64,000 nt of DNA from JAVBJV01 sp031555315 (GCA_031555315.1 JAVBUO010000004.1:1-64000), one strand, 5' to 3'; shown: positions 17,493 to 26,347, counted from the first letter of the stretch. The notes: generated by a model from the sequence alone, not told the origin. Made by a program: numbers and translations.

Positions 17493-19963
17493 GACAATGC
17501 TACTCCTGATTTGGAAAACGCAACTCTGGGAAGAACAAATATTGCGGCGATGTAACATAACATGCCGCCGACAAGAAGAGCCGGCAACCCGACACCGATC
17601 CCCAGCAGATTGGCAAGCGGCGTGGCAATGACCGAAAATGCCCCGTTCAACGCCCACGCCCACGGCAACAGGGCACTGCTTTCCTGCTGGAAACGGTCCA
17701 GCCCCAGCGGGAACGGCAAGCCGAGCGCGACCGAGACCGGCGCGATCGCCAGCACCAGGCCTATGGCGCGGATGATGGGCGGCAGATCGATCTGGCTCAT
17801 CCAGGTCAGGTTGAGGGCGGCAAGAATGACCGGACGCAGGAACAGCAGCGCCAGCACACAGCACGCCACGATACACACGACCGCCAGCAACAGCGCGCGC
17901 CGCGGATGCGCAGCGAACCGCCCGGCCAGCATGCTGCCCAACCCCGAGAAGATCAGCATCGATGTCAGCACCAATGCGAAGCCGCTGGTGCGGTCGCCCA
18001 TCAGCAGGGCGGCGTATTCGATCAGATAGATCTCGATCAGCAGGAAGCCGAGGCCGAGCGCCGGGAAATACACCACCACGCGCCCCACCATCCCTGCCCC
18101 GACGCCAAGTCCGCCGCGCCGGAACAGCGGCGGCAGCAGCAGCACCAGCACGGCGAGCACGATCGCCTGCACCAGCACGGCGACGTTGACCAGCAAGCCG
18201 ATCTCGGCCTGCGGCAGCAGCTCGACCCGCGCAAAAGCCGCCGGCAGAGCCGCCAGCCGCACGACAGGGCTCATGAACGGGCGGTCCCAGGTCAGCGGCG
18301 AGCGGTCGAACGCATCGCTCGGCGTTGCGCCACTGAAAATGGCACGCGCCTCCTCGGCGATCGCATCGGAGCCGTTTTCCGAGATCTCGACCGACATGTT
18401 CTCGAGCGACACGGCGGGCAGATCGTTCCAGATCGTGCGCTCGGCCGAGGGGTCGCGCCCGGGCGCATAGGACAGATCGAACGAGCGTTCGTCGCAGAAC
18501 GTCAGCAATTCGGCCAGCCGCTCGGGCGTCCACGGTGTGCGCGAAGCCAGCACGCGCACATTCCAGGCCGAACGATACACCGCGACATGCAGGGCCGGAT
18601 CGGCGATGCCGGCCGCGAACAGCGCCGCGCGCACACTGGCCATCACGCGCACCGCGTAAACCGGCAACTCGCGGATCGGCACCGGCACCGACAGGATTCC
18701 CTGCGGCGTCAGATGCAGAAAGGCGTTCTGCAACGCTTCGACCGTATAGGCGTGGCGGCTCTGTTCCGAGGAGCCGGGAAAGTCCCCGGCAATCTCGATC
18801 ACGTCGTACTGCCCCTGCCCGAGCACCAGCGGATGCATATTCGAAAGCTGCACAGCCGCAGGCGCGCGAGGATCTTCCAACCGGCGCCGGATTTCGCCGT
18901 GCAGAACGGGCTCGGGTTCGATCACCGTCACATGCGCAGCCCCCAGCGCCATCACCTCGAGCGGGCGGAACCCGCCGCCCGCACCAAGCAACAGCACCTG
19001 CGCCTGCGGGTTCAGCCGGTACGGCGCGGAATCCAGCGTGCCGGTCACATGCCCCATTTCGGGATTAGCATCGCGCGGAATAGCGGCAATACGGCTGCCA
19101 TCGCGATACAGGCCGAGCGAGGCTGGCGGCGCCGGCAGATTGAGGATTTCAGCGTTGTTGGTGAAGTCGGTATCCTGGCGCTCGGTGAAGTTGTCCAGCA
19201 ACTGGTAAAAACCGCCCGGACTGTCGTATTCGACGACGACCCGGCTGTCCGGCACGTTCAGCGGCGCGTAAATCGGTTTGTACTGGCTGATTGCCGGATT
19301 GGCGAAGAACACTACCAGCAGCTCGGCCGTCAGCAACGTCAGCAGTGTGCCGCTCCACAATGCCGCCTTGCTGCGCGCCGGCGAGAACAGCGCCGCGACG
19401 GCCAGGAACGGCAGCATCGCCGGGATCAGCTGGAACGGATGCAGCAGGAACATCAGCCCCAGCACCAGCACCGCGCCAAGCCCGGCGCCGATCAGGTCGA
19501 ACCCGTACACGCGCCCGACATTGCGCGCGTACAGAACGAAATTCAGGCTGACCGCCAGACCGGTGAAAAAGAAAAACGGAAACAACGCGCCGTAATAGGC
19601 GAGGATGTTCCACAACTGCCCATCCCAGGTGGCGCTGTTCTGCAGTTCGAGCGGATTGAACGGATTGTTCGTCACGCCGACCCAGCCCAGCGCGCCGGCC
19701 AGCAACAGCGCCAGCGGCAGCACAGGCTGCATCCAGCCGGCGTGGCGCAAGAATACCTCGCGCCCCAGCACCATGACCACGCCGCTGACCGCGAACCCGG
19801 TCATCGCGATGGAGATCACCCAGTATCCGTATTCCGACCAGTTGGCCACGGCGAAAAACCGCGTGAGCGCGATCTCGATACCGACCGCGGTCAACGCGAT
19901 AAAGAAGAGCGGCAGCAACGCGCGCGAAGGCACGCGTGTATCATCGGGGGCCGTCAGCGCCAT
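17489..19963 (-). CDS. Polytopic membrane spermidine-synthase-like methyltransferase
   Basis: An 824-residue integral membrane protein. About six hydrophobic segments fill residues 15-235 (for example LLPLFFIALTAVGIEIALT and LIGAGLGAVLVLGLMFLL). A soluble Rossmann domain follows at about 240-560 (VLLLGAGGGFRPLEVMALGA, HVTVIEPEPVL, YDVIEIAG), then about eight more segments to the end. The soluble domain resembles the SpeE fold, but the GGGEG-type polyamine signature is changed to GAGGG and there is no evidence for aminopropyl transfer. It overlaps both neighbours: its ATG lies inside the end of the hydrolase gene and its stop overlaps the PCMT-like start. Confidence 0.85.
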   Translation of the reverse strand: MALTAPDDTRVPSRALLPLFFIALTAVGIEIALTRFFAVANWSEYGYWVISIAMTGFAVSGVVMVLGREVFLRHAGWMQPVLPLALLLAGALGWVGVTNNPFNPLELQNSATWDGQLWNILAYYGALFPFFFFTGLAVSLNFVLYARNVGRVYGFDLIGAGLGAVLVLGLMFLLHPFQLIPAMLPFLAVAALFSPARSKAALWSGTLLTLLTAELLVVFFANPAISQYKPIYAPLNVPDSRVVVEYDSPGGFYQLLDNFTERQDTDFTNNAEILNLPAPPASLGLYRDGSRIAAIPRDANPEMGHVTGTLDSAPYRLNPQAQVLLLGAGGGFRPLEVMALGAAHVTVIEPEPVLHGEIRRRLEDPRAPAAVQLSNMHPLVLGQGQYDVIEIAGDFPGSSEQSRHAYTVEALQNAFLHLTPQGILSVPVPIRELPVYAVRVMASVRAALFAAGIADPALHVAVYRSAWNVRVLASRTPWTPERLAELLTFCDERSFDLSYAPGRDPSAERTIWNDLPAVSLENMSVEISENGSDAIAEEARAIFSGATPSDAFDRSPLTWDRPFMSPVVRLAALPAAFARVELLPQAEIGLLVNVAVLVQAIVLAVLVLLLPPLFRRGGLGVGAGMVGRVVVYFPALGLGFLLIEIYLIEYAALLMGDRTSGFALVLTSMLIFSGLGSMLAGRFAAHPRRALLLAVVCIVACCVLALLFLRPVILAALNLTWMSQIDLPPIIRAIGLVLAIAPVSVALGLPFPLGLDRFQQESSALLPWAWALNGAFSVIATPLANLLGIGVGLPALLVGGMLCYIAAIFVLPRVAFSKSGVALS

Positions 19964-20832
19964 CCTGCTTTCCTGGTCAAAAAATCGTCGAGCGACAGGT
20001 TGAAACGTGCGGCTTCATCGACGAACAGCGCATGCCCTGCGTGTTCGTACACATCCATCGTCGCATTGGGGTGGCGTTGCACCAGCAGTTCGCCCTGGTA
20101 CTGAAAACGGGGGCGGATCGCATACAGAACCGGTTTGCGCGTCGCATACACGGCCTGCTTCCAGTATTCACGCGGGCGCGGGTACGACAGCAGGCTGATG
20201 CTGGCATTCAGCGGGGTGCGCAACGCAGCGCGCGTCACCGATTCCAGATAGGCCGGCGATTGCGGCGTGGCATACATACCGCGCACGAACGCCCGCACCG
20301 TCCGCTCGCGCGCTTCGCGCAGCGACGGGATGAACCGTGCCGGACCGCCCGACGGCGGGGTGTCTCCCTCGCCGATCGAATTGTCCACCAGCACCAGCCC
20401 GGCCACACGCCGGTCGCCGAACTGGTCGATGTAGGATAGAACATCCAGCACCCCCAGCGACCAGCCGACCAGAACGACCGGTTCGATGCGTCCCAGCGCG
20501 TCGAGCAGGTCGTTGATGTCGCGGCCGCGCCGCGCCGGTTCGTACCCCGTGCGCGTTATCTGCGAGCGTCCCTGCCCGCGCGGGTCCAGCGCCACGGCGT
20601 GGTGCCGCCTGCCGATGTGCTCGATCTGCGGCTCCCAGATGAAGGCCGGCATGCACCACCCCGGCACGAACACCACCGTTCTGCCGCGCCCGGATTCCAG
20701 ATAATGCAGCCGCGCACCGTCGCTGGTTTCAAAAAACCGGCTGGCACCAGCGGCACCAGCAGCATGCGTCTGCCCCAGTAATGCGGCAGACGAAAGCAGC
20801 GCGGCGCCTGAAAGAAAGCTGCGGCGATAAAT
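19954..20832 (-). CDS. Alpha/beta hydrolase with Tat-type leader, possible ATT start
   Basis: The fold is clear: VVFVPGWCMPAFIWEPQI, ALDPRGQGRS (oxyanion side), nucleophile elbow VGWSLG, DNSIGEG, and the terminal His in EHAGHALF. The conventional start, GTG at 20676, would cut off the first strand. The same frame stays open upstream and encodes a leader (YRRSFLSGAALLSSAALLG) with a twin arginine, but contains no ATG, GTG or TTG before its stop. ATT at 20832, eight bases after a cgagg site, is the best fit. It is the first gene of the methyltransferase operon. The substrate is unknown. Confidence 0.75.
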   Translation of the reverse strand: MYRRSFLSGAALLSSAALLGQTHAAGAAGASRFFETSDGARLHYLESGRGRTVVFVPGWCMPAFIWEPQIEHIGRRHHAVALDPRGQGRSQITRTGYEPARRGRDINDLLDALGRIEPVVLVGWSLGVLDVLSYIDQFGDRRVAGLVLVDNSIGEGDTPPSGGPARFIPSLREARERTVRAFVRGMYATPQSPAYLESVTRAALRTPLNASISLLSYPRPREYWKQAVYATRKPVLYAIRPRFQYQGELLVQRHPNATMDVYEHAGHALFVDEAARFNLSLDDFLTRKAGWR

Positions 20833-20943
20833 TTTTGAACCTCGTTGACTGTATACGGCGGGTTATTCACCTGACGGTTACATGCCACCAATCCGCCCGT
20901 TATGGAACCTTCACGGATGACAGAAATGTACGATGAGGCTTGA

Positions 20944-21816
20944 ATGCATCATATGGATTCACCTCCGGCATCTTCCGGCACCCCGCCATACCGGCTGCTG
21001 TCCCCCGCGACGGCCGGCCCGGTCCTGTTCACTTCGCCGCATTCCGGGCGGCATTATAGCGCGGAGTTCAAAGCCGCCGCCCGGCTGGACCCGCACGCAC
21101 TGCGGCGCAGCGAAGACTGTTTTGTCGACGAACTGTTTTCGGATGCGCCGCTTTACGGTGCTCCGCTGCTGGCTGCCGACTTTCCGCGCGCCTGGTGCGA
21201 CGTCAACCGTGAAGCGTGGGAGCTGGACCCGGCGATGTTCGACGCACCGCTGCCGTCCTGGGTCAACACGACGAGCCCGCGCATTCAGGTCGGGCTTGGT
21301 ACCGTTGCGCGCGTCGTTGCAACCGGCGAGGCGATTTACCGCCGCAAACTGAGTTTCGCCGAAGCCGAGGCACGAATCCGTTCCTGCTGGTTTCCGTTTC
21401 ACGAAAAGCTGGGCGCGCTGATTGCCGCGGCAAAAGCACGCCACGGTTGCTGTCTGCTGATCGACTGCCACTCGATGCCGTCATCGCCCAGCGTCGAGGG
21501 GGCGGATCTGATTATCGGCGATGCCCACGGCACAACCGCCGCCGCGGCCATCACCCGGCTGGTCGAGGAGGCATGGCAGAGTCTTGGCTATAAAGTGCGC
21601 CGGAATGCACCATATGCGGGAGGATTCATCACCCGCCATTACGGACAACCACGCCAAGGGGTTCACGCCGTGCAGATCGAAATTTCGCGCAGCCTGTATG
21701 TGCGCGAGGGCGACATCGTGAAAACGCAGAATTTTGCCGTGCTGCACAGCGATATCAACAGCGTCCTGCGCAGGGTCACGCAAGCGGATTTAGCGGACTT
21801 AATGTTAAGTCCATAG
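20944..21816 (+). CDS. N-formylglutamate amidohydrolase
   Basis: A 290-residue member of the HutG/FGase family, which releases formate from N-formyl-L-glutamate in histidine degradation. Characteristic segments are VLFTSPHSGRHY (metal His), DLDPHALRRSEDCFVDELF-like text, RAWCDVNREAWELDP, LLIDCHSMPSS and HAVQIEISRSLYV. There are no hut genes nearby, so the role in this organism may be broader amide hydrolysis. In several alphaproteobacteria this gene lies next to the suhB/alpha-r8 small RNA, as it appears to here. Confidence 0.92.
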   Translation: MHHMDSPPASSGTPPYRLLSPATAGPVLFTSPHSGRHYSAEFKAAARLDPHALRRSEDCFVDELFSDAPLYGAPLLAADFPRAWCDVNREAWELDPAMFDAPLPSWVNTTSPRIQVGLGTVARVVATGEAIYRRKLSFAEAEARIRSCWFPFHEKLGALIAAAKARHGCCLLIDCHSMPSSPSVEGADLIIGDAHGTTAAAAITRLVEEAWQSLGYKVRRNAPYAGGFITRHYGQPRQGVHAVQIEISRSLYVREGDIVKTQNFAVLHSDINSVLRRVTQADLADLMLSP

Positions 21817-21860
21817 TCAACCATTGCGTTTATCGAATCAGGACGCCAAGTTTTGCGCCC

Positions 21861-21943
21861 AAAAAAAAGGCGGTGCTTGCGCACCGCCAAGTTTAGGGAG
21901 GAAACGTCCAAGAAAGGTAACGCGGACAAGGTCTCGCGTTACA
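21861..21943 (-). ncRNA. Probable suhB / alpha-r8 (MmgR-type) small RNA
   Basis: Read on the minus strand, the segment has a 5' hairpin (taacgcg / cgcgtta, 21941-21918), a single-stranded linker containing cgtttcctccctaaactt, and a strong terminator hairpin (ggcggtgc / gcaccgcc, 21888-21869) followed by eight T. This layout (hairpin, CU-rich linker with UUUCCUCCC, terminator) is how I remember the alphaproteobacterial suhB/MmgR family, which also neighbours an N-formylglutamate amidohydrolase gene. Hfq, present at 5.2 kb, would be the expected partner. A -10-like ttatac lies just upstream near 21950. The family assignment is from memory and not tested. Confidence 0.65.
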
Positions 21944-22069
21944 GGCGTATAAGTAGTGCCCAGGGCGGCGTTTCGCAAGTTCTTTTTTGCAGCGCAATAC
22001 ACATATGCAGTTGGTGCATATGGAGGTATCTTTTCTATTTTTTAACCATTCTTCAGTAAAACCAGCTAC

Positions 22070-22996
22070 ATGACGCGGTACTTCTTCATTCTATGCCTGC
22101 TGCTTACGCCGGTAATTTCGTATGCGTCATCATTGTTTGCATCTCCTGCTCCCACGCCGATGCCGGTCCGAAGGCTCCAGCCGGTCGCTCCGGTCACGCA
22201 GGAGGACGATCGCGGTATGATGTGCCGCCTGGCGGTACGGGCGGCGGAAAGAAACGCCCAGATTCCGGACCAGCTGCTTTCTGCCATTGCCCGGGTCGAA
22301 TCCGGACGGCGCATCGCCTCATCCGGCGAGATGCATCCCTGGCCGTGGACCATCAATGCCGAAGGACGCGGCTATTTTTACGAAACCAAGGCTGAAGCCG
22401 TCGCCGCCGTGCGCGCCATGCAGGCCAGTGGGGTCCGCTCGATCGATGTCGGATGCATGCAGATCAACCTGTTGCACCATGCAACGGCGTTCGAATCCCT
22501 CGAATCCGCCTTCGATCCGGAAACCAATGCGCGCTATGCGGCCCGCTTTCTGACCGAGCTGCACAACAGCACCGGCGACTGGAATCGGGCGGCCGGCCAT
22601 TACCATTCCCGCACGCCCGAACGCTCGCTCAATTACATGAACGCCGTCCTGTCGGTCTGGCCCGGGGAAAAGCGCCTGGCGGATGCCGTCACCCGCGCTG
22701 AACAACTGGCCGGCCCGCGTCGGTATTCCATCGCCAGCCTGCCCGCACCTTCTGCCCATACCGTTTCCCTGCCCGGTGGCGCCAGCATGAGTATCGAACC
22801 GCGCCGGCCGGTCTATGCGGCCTTAGCACGCGGGCTGGCCGCGTATCGCCAGGCTCCCATCCTGACCATGGCACGCGCGCCCGCCCCCGTTCAGCAGGCA
22901 CAGTCCGCAACGCCGCGCCCCACACCTGCCCCACGGGGACTATTCTCGTTTCAGACCACCGGCCCGCTGATCAGCGGGCTGCCGGTACGAAACTGA
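22070..22996 (+). CDS. Secreted lytic transglycosylase (SLT domain)
   Basis: A 308-residue exported murein transglycosylase. A signal peptide (RYFFILCLLLTPVISYASS) is followed by an SLT fold at about 50-215: catalytic Glu in LLSAIARVESGRR, SIDVGCMQINLLHHATAF and NRAAGHYHSRTPERS. The C-terminal 90 residues are Pro- and Ala-rich and probably disordered. Such proteins cut peptidoglycan glycan strands, often to let envelope machines or appendages through; no partner machine is encoded nearby. The 253-base gap before it holds the small RNA. Confidence 0.88.
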   Translation: MTRYFFILCLLLTPVISYASSLFASPAPTPMPVRRLQPVAPVTQEDDRGMMCRLAVRAAERNAQIPDQLLSAIARVESGRRIASSGEMHPWPWTINAEGRGYFYETKAEAVAAVRAMQASGVRSIDVGCMQINLLHHATAFESLESAFDPETNARYAARFLTELHNSTGDWNRAAGHYHSRTPERSLNYMNAVLSVWPGEKRLADAVTRAEQLAGPRRYSIASLPAPSAHTVSLPGGASMSIEPRRPVYAALARGLAAYRQAPILTMARAPAPVQQAQSATPRPTPAPRGLFSFQTTGPLISGLPVRN

Positions 22997-23007
22997 TACC
23001 TGAGGTC

Positions 23008-24129
23008 TTAACCGAACTCTGCCCGGATCTCCGCCGAGTGCTGGCCGATGCTCGGCACCGGGCCGTAGCTGCGATCGCCGTCGCTGAAGCGTGCCGCCGG
23101 CGCCGCGTAGCTGATCGGCCCCGCCGCCGTCGCCACTTCCACCCGGCGCAGCGCCGGATGCACGGCGAATTCCGGTACCGTGTTCACGAATCCGTAGGCT
23201 GTGTTCGCCGCCTTCAAGCGTGCCGCGGCTTCATCGCGTGTCATGCGGGCGAAATGTGCGGCGACGTGCGCGTCGACCTTCTCGCGATTGGCCACACGCT
23301 CGACGTTGGTGCGAAAACCCTCCCGCTTCGGCAGATCCGCCTCCTGCAGGAACGAGGCGCAGAACTGCGCCCATTCACGCTCGCTCTGGATCGAGATCAG
23401 CACCAGCGCACCGTCCGAAGTCGGGAACGCGCCGTACGGACAGATCGATGGATGGGCGAGGCCGGCGCGGGCCGGCGCCTTGCCGGTGCCCTCGTAATAG
23501 ACCAGTGGCACGTTCATCCAGTCGGCCACGCCGTCGAACAGGCTGACAGCGATGCCCTTGCCCTTGCCGGTCACGCTGCGCTCGATCAGCGCCTCCAGAA
23601 TGGCGGCATGTGCGTTCATCCCGCAGCCGATATCACAGATCGAGACCCCCACCCGTCCCGGCCCTGCCGGATGCCCGGTGATCGAGGCCAGACCGCCTTC
23701 GGCCTGCACCAGCAGATCGTAGGCTTTCATGTCCGAATACGGGCCGGTTTCGCCGTAGCCCGAGATATCCACCGTGATCAGACGCGGATACTTGGCACGC
23801 AGATCGGCCGAGCCGAACCCGGCGCGCGCCGCAGCGCCCGGCGCAACGTTCTGAATGAACACGTCGGCGCGGCGCAGGATGTTATGCAGCATCGCGGAAT
23901 CCTTCGGATCCTTGATGTCCGCCACCAGGCTTTGCTTGCCGCGGTTCAGCCAGACGAAATAGCTCGACTCGCCCTTTGCCGCGGCATCGTAGCCGCGCGC
24001 GAAATCGCCGTCGGGGCGCTCGATCTTGATCACCCGCGCCCCCGCATCGGCGAGCTTTACGGAACAGTACGGCGCTGCCACCGCCTGTTCCAGAGTCAGC
24101 ACCAGCAGATCTTTCAACGGCTGCGACAT
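23008..24129 (-). CDS. CoA transferase, CaiB/BaiF family (class III)
   Basis: A 373-residue family III CoA transferase. The start (LLVLTLEQAVAAPYCSVKLADAG), the R/K-rich IKIERPDGDFARG, WLNRGKQSLVADIKD, the catalytic Asp region YGETGPYSDMKAYDLLVQ and GHPAGPGRVGVSICDIGCG are all present. It forms a tight pair with the acyl-CoA dehydrogenase gene upstream (one base between that stop and this ATG). The acid it activates is not evident; this pairing is typical of short branched dicarboxylate or hydroxyacid catabolism. The divergent LysR gene is the likely regulator. Confidence 0.92.
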   Translation of the reverse strand: MSQPLKDLLVLTLEQAVAAPYCSVKLADAGARVIKIERPDGDFARGYDAAAKGESSYFVWLNRGKQSLVADIKDPKDSAMLHNILRRADVFIQNVAPGAAARAGFGSADLRAKYPRLITVDISGYGETGPYSDMKAYDLLVQAEGGLASITGHPAGPGRVGVSICDIGCGMNAHAAILEALIERSVTGKGKGIAVSLFDGVADWMNVPLVYYEGTGKAPARAGLAHPSICPYGAFPTSDGALVLISIQSEREWAQFCASFLQEADLPKREGFRTNVERVANREKVDAHVAAHFARMTRDEAAARLKAANTAYGFVNTVPEFAVHPALRRVEVATAAGPISYAAPAARFSDGDRSYGPVPSIGQHSAEIRAEFG

Positions 24130-24130
24130 G

Positions 24131-25300
24131 TCAGTAGCTCCGCGGCATGCCGAGCACGTGTTCGGAGACGTAGGCGAGGATCAGGTTGGTGCTGATCGGC
24201 GCCACCTGATACAGGCGGGTTTCGCGGAACTTGCGCTCGATGTCGTATTCTTCCGCAAAGCCGAACCCGCCATGCGTCTGGATACAGGATTCGCCGGCCG
24301 CCCACGATGCTTCGGCCGCCAGCATCTTCGCCATGTTGGCTTCCTCTCCGCAGTTCAGACCGGCCTCGAACTTGGCGATACCCGCATGCACCATCAGCTC
24401 GGCGGCGCGCATCTGTGCATAGGCGCGGGCGATCGGGAACTGCACACCCTGGTTCTGGCCGATCGGGCGGCCGAACACCTGGCGGTCCTTCGCATAGGCG
24501 CGCGCGCGGTTGATGAACCACTTGGCGTCACCGATGCATTCCGATGCGATCAGCAGACGCTCGGCGTTCATGCCGTCGAGAATGACGCGGAAGCCTTTGC
24601 CTTCCGGACCGACCATGTTTTCGGCCGGCACTTCCATGTTGTCGAAGAACACTTCGCACGAGTTGTGGTTCATCATCGTGCGGATCGGGCGGATGGTCAG
24701 GCCCTTGCCCAGCACGGTGCGCATGTCGACGATGAAGGTGGACAGGCCGTCGGTCTTTTTCGCCACCTGATCGCGCGGCGTGGTGCGCGCCAGCAACAGC
24801 ATCAGGTCCGAATGTTCGGCGCGGCTGGTCCAGACCTTCTGGCCGTTGACGATGAACTTGTCGCCCTCGCGCCGCGCGAAGGTGCGCAGGCTGGTGGTAT
24901 CGGTGCCGCTGGTCGGTTCGGTCACGCCGAACGCCTGCAGGCGCAGCTCGCCGGTGGCGATTTTCGGCAGATACTGTTTCTTCTGCGCCTCGGACCCGTT
25001 TCGCAGGATCGCGCCCATGATGTACATCTGCGCATGGCACGCAGCGCCATTGGCGCCCATCGCCTGCACGGTCTCCAGAATGGCCGACGCCGCCGACAGC
25101 GGCAGGCCGGACCCGCCGTATTCCTCGGGGATCAGCGCGCCCAGATAGCCCGCGTCGGTCAGCGCCTGCACGAAATCGGTCGGGTAACCGCGTTCGGCAT
25201 CCAGCTTGCGCCAGTATTCGTCCGGAAAGCGGGTGCAGAGTTTTGCAACTTCCTGGCGGATTTCCAGATGCGGATCGTTTGCGGCAACCATCAGGTCCAT
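24131..25300 (-). CDS. Acyl-CoA dehydrogenase
   Basis: A 389-residue flavoenzyme that introduces an alpha,beta double bond into an acyl-CoA. An N-terminal helical domain is followed by the FAD segment LQAFGVTEPTSGTDTTSLRT, FIVNGQKVWTSRAEHSDLML, the catalytic-loop region THGGFGFAEEYDIERKFRE (presumed catalytic Glu) and the end HVLGMPRSY. It is the first gene of a two-gene operon with the CoA transferase, suggesting activation followed by oxidation of the same substrate. Chain-length preference cannot be read. Confidence 0.93.
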   Translation of the reverse strand: MDLMVAANDPHLEIRQEVAKLCTRFPDEYWRKLDAERGYPTDFVQALTDAGYLGALIPEEYGGSGLPLSAASAILETVQAMGANGAACHAQMYIMGAILRNGSEAQKKQYLPKIATGELRLQAFGVTEPTSGTDTTSLRTFARREGDKFIVNGQKVWTSRAEHSDLMLLLARTTPRDQVAKKTDGLSTFIVDMRTVLGKGLTIRPIRTMMNHNSCEVFFDNMEVPAENMVGPEGKGFRVILDGMNAERLLIASECIGDAKWFINRARAYAKDRQVFGRPIGQNQGVQFPIARAYAQMRAAELMVHAGIAKFEAGLNCGEEANMAKMLAAEASWAAGESCIQTHGGFGFAEEYDIERKFRETRLYQVAPISTNLILAYVSEHVLGMPRSY

Positions 25301-25375
25301 AGGCTTTCTCCCTTGCTGCCCTATCCATGCGGCGGCGATGTGCCTCCGGCAAGAGGGGGATGGGGACAGTTTTAT

Positions 25376-25390
25376 CTATACCTGCTATAG
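25376..25390. promoter_or_regulatory. Short dyad upstream of the LysR gene
   Basis: The sequence ctata-cctgc-tatag has perfect 5-base arms and ends nine bases before the LysR ATG, within the 99-bp divergent region shared with the acyl-CoA dehydrogenase operon. LysR-type regulators bind interrupted dyads in such positions. It may instead reflect -10 elements of the two promoters. Confidence 0.35.
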
Positions 25391-25399
25391 AATTCAGCT

Positions 25400-26311
25400 A
25401 TGAACCAGCAGCACCTGCACAGCCTGATGACCATCGCCGACTGCGGCGCGTTCTCGCGCGCCGCCAGCCGGCTCGGCATCACGCAGCCCAGCCTGTCACG
25501 CCAGATCTCATTGCTCGAGGAAGAGGTCGGCACCCCTCTGCTCTATCGGCATGGGCGCGGCGCCATTCTGACCGACGCCGGACAGCAACTGGTGGAAGCG
25601 GCGCGCCCACTGCTGGCCGAGCTCGACGCGTTGACCGGGCTGATCAGAAACAGCCGCACGCCGCACGGCACGGTGGCGCTGGCGGTGCCGACCTTTATGG
25701 CCTCGCACCTCGCCGGGCCGATTTTTCGCGACCTGCGCGCCCGGCACCCGCGCATTCACGTGCGGCTGCTCGACGGGTTTTCCGGTTTTGTGAACCAGTG
25801 GCTGACCGAAGGCAGCGTCGACGTGGCGATCGTCTACGACACACGCCGCAGCCACTCGATCGGCGCCGACCCGCTGCTGGAAGACACGCTGTATCTGTTC
25901 GGCCGCAAGGAACGCCGCCGCGAGCTGCCCGATGTGGTACAGCCGGAAACACTGCACATGCTGGACCTTGTGTTGCCGCACCGTCACCACGGCCTGCGCC
26001 GGGCGCTGGATCTGGCCGGCGCCGGCGGCGATCCGGCCCGCGTGCTGGAAGTGGACAGCCTGACAGCCATTCGTGAACTGGTCGCCCAGAACGTCGGCTG
26101 GTCGGTGCTGCCACATGCCGGCGTGCGGCGCGAGGCCGCCGACCGGGGTTTCATCGTCCGCCCGATCGGCACGCCGCCGCTGCGGGTGAAACTGATGCTG
26201 GCCACCGCGCCCTCGCGCCCGGTGACCTCGGCCACCCATGCCGTGCTGCGCTTCCTGCGCGAAACTGTCACCCGGTTGCAGCAGCAGGGAGTCCTGTCGG
26301 CGCCGGCATAA
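25400..26311 (+). CDS. LysR-family transcriptional regulator
   Basis: A 303-residue LTTR. The N-terminal winged helix reads MNQQHLHSLMTIADCGAFSR, AASRLGITQPSLSRQISLLE and GTPLLYRHGRGAILTDAG. The C-terminal effector domain starts near residue 90 (GTVALAVPTFMASHLAGPI). It is transcribed away from the acyl-CoA dehydrogenase/CoA transferase pair and probably controls it in response to a pathway acid or CoA ester. The divergent space is short, which fits autoregulation. Confidence 0.92.
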   Translation: MNQQHLHSLMTIADCGAFSRAASRLGITQPSLSRQISLLEEEVGTPLLYRHGRGAILTDAGQQLVEAARPLLAELDALTGLIRNSRTPHGTVALAVPTFMASHLAGPIFRDLRARHPRIHVRLLDGFSGFVNQWLTEGSVDVAIVYDTRRSHSIGADPLLEDTLYLFGRKERRRELPDVVQPETLHMLDLVLPHRHHGLRRALDLAGAGGDPARVLEVDSLTAIRELVAQNVGWSVLPHAGVRREAADRGFIVRPIGTPPLRVKLMLATAPSRPVTSATHAVLRFLRETVTRLQQQGVLSAPA

Positions 26312-26314
26312 GAA

Positions 26315-26340
26315 AACGGCGGGGTGTCTGCCCCGCCGTT
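26315..26340. terminator. Bidirectional terminator between LysR and DUF4139 genes
   Basis: A perfect 10-bp stem (aacggcgggg / ccccgccgtt) with a 6-base loop lies between two convergent genes. An A-run before it serves as a T-run for the minus strand; the plus-strand T-tract is weak (ttccgt). Confidence 0.75.
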
Positions 26341-26347
26341 CCGTGCC

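Noticed and set aside
17906..20104. 732-codon plus-strand frame opposite the membrane methyltransferase gene
   Set aside because: Same shadow composition; the minus-strand frame has membrane helices and SAM motifs.
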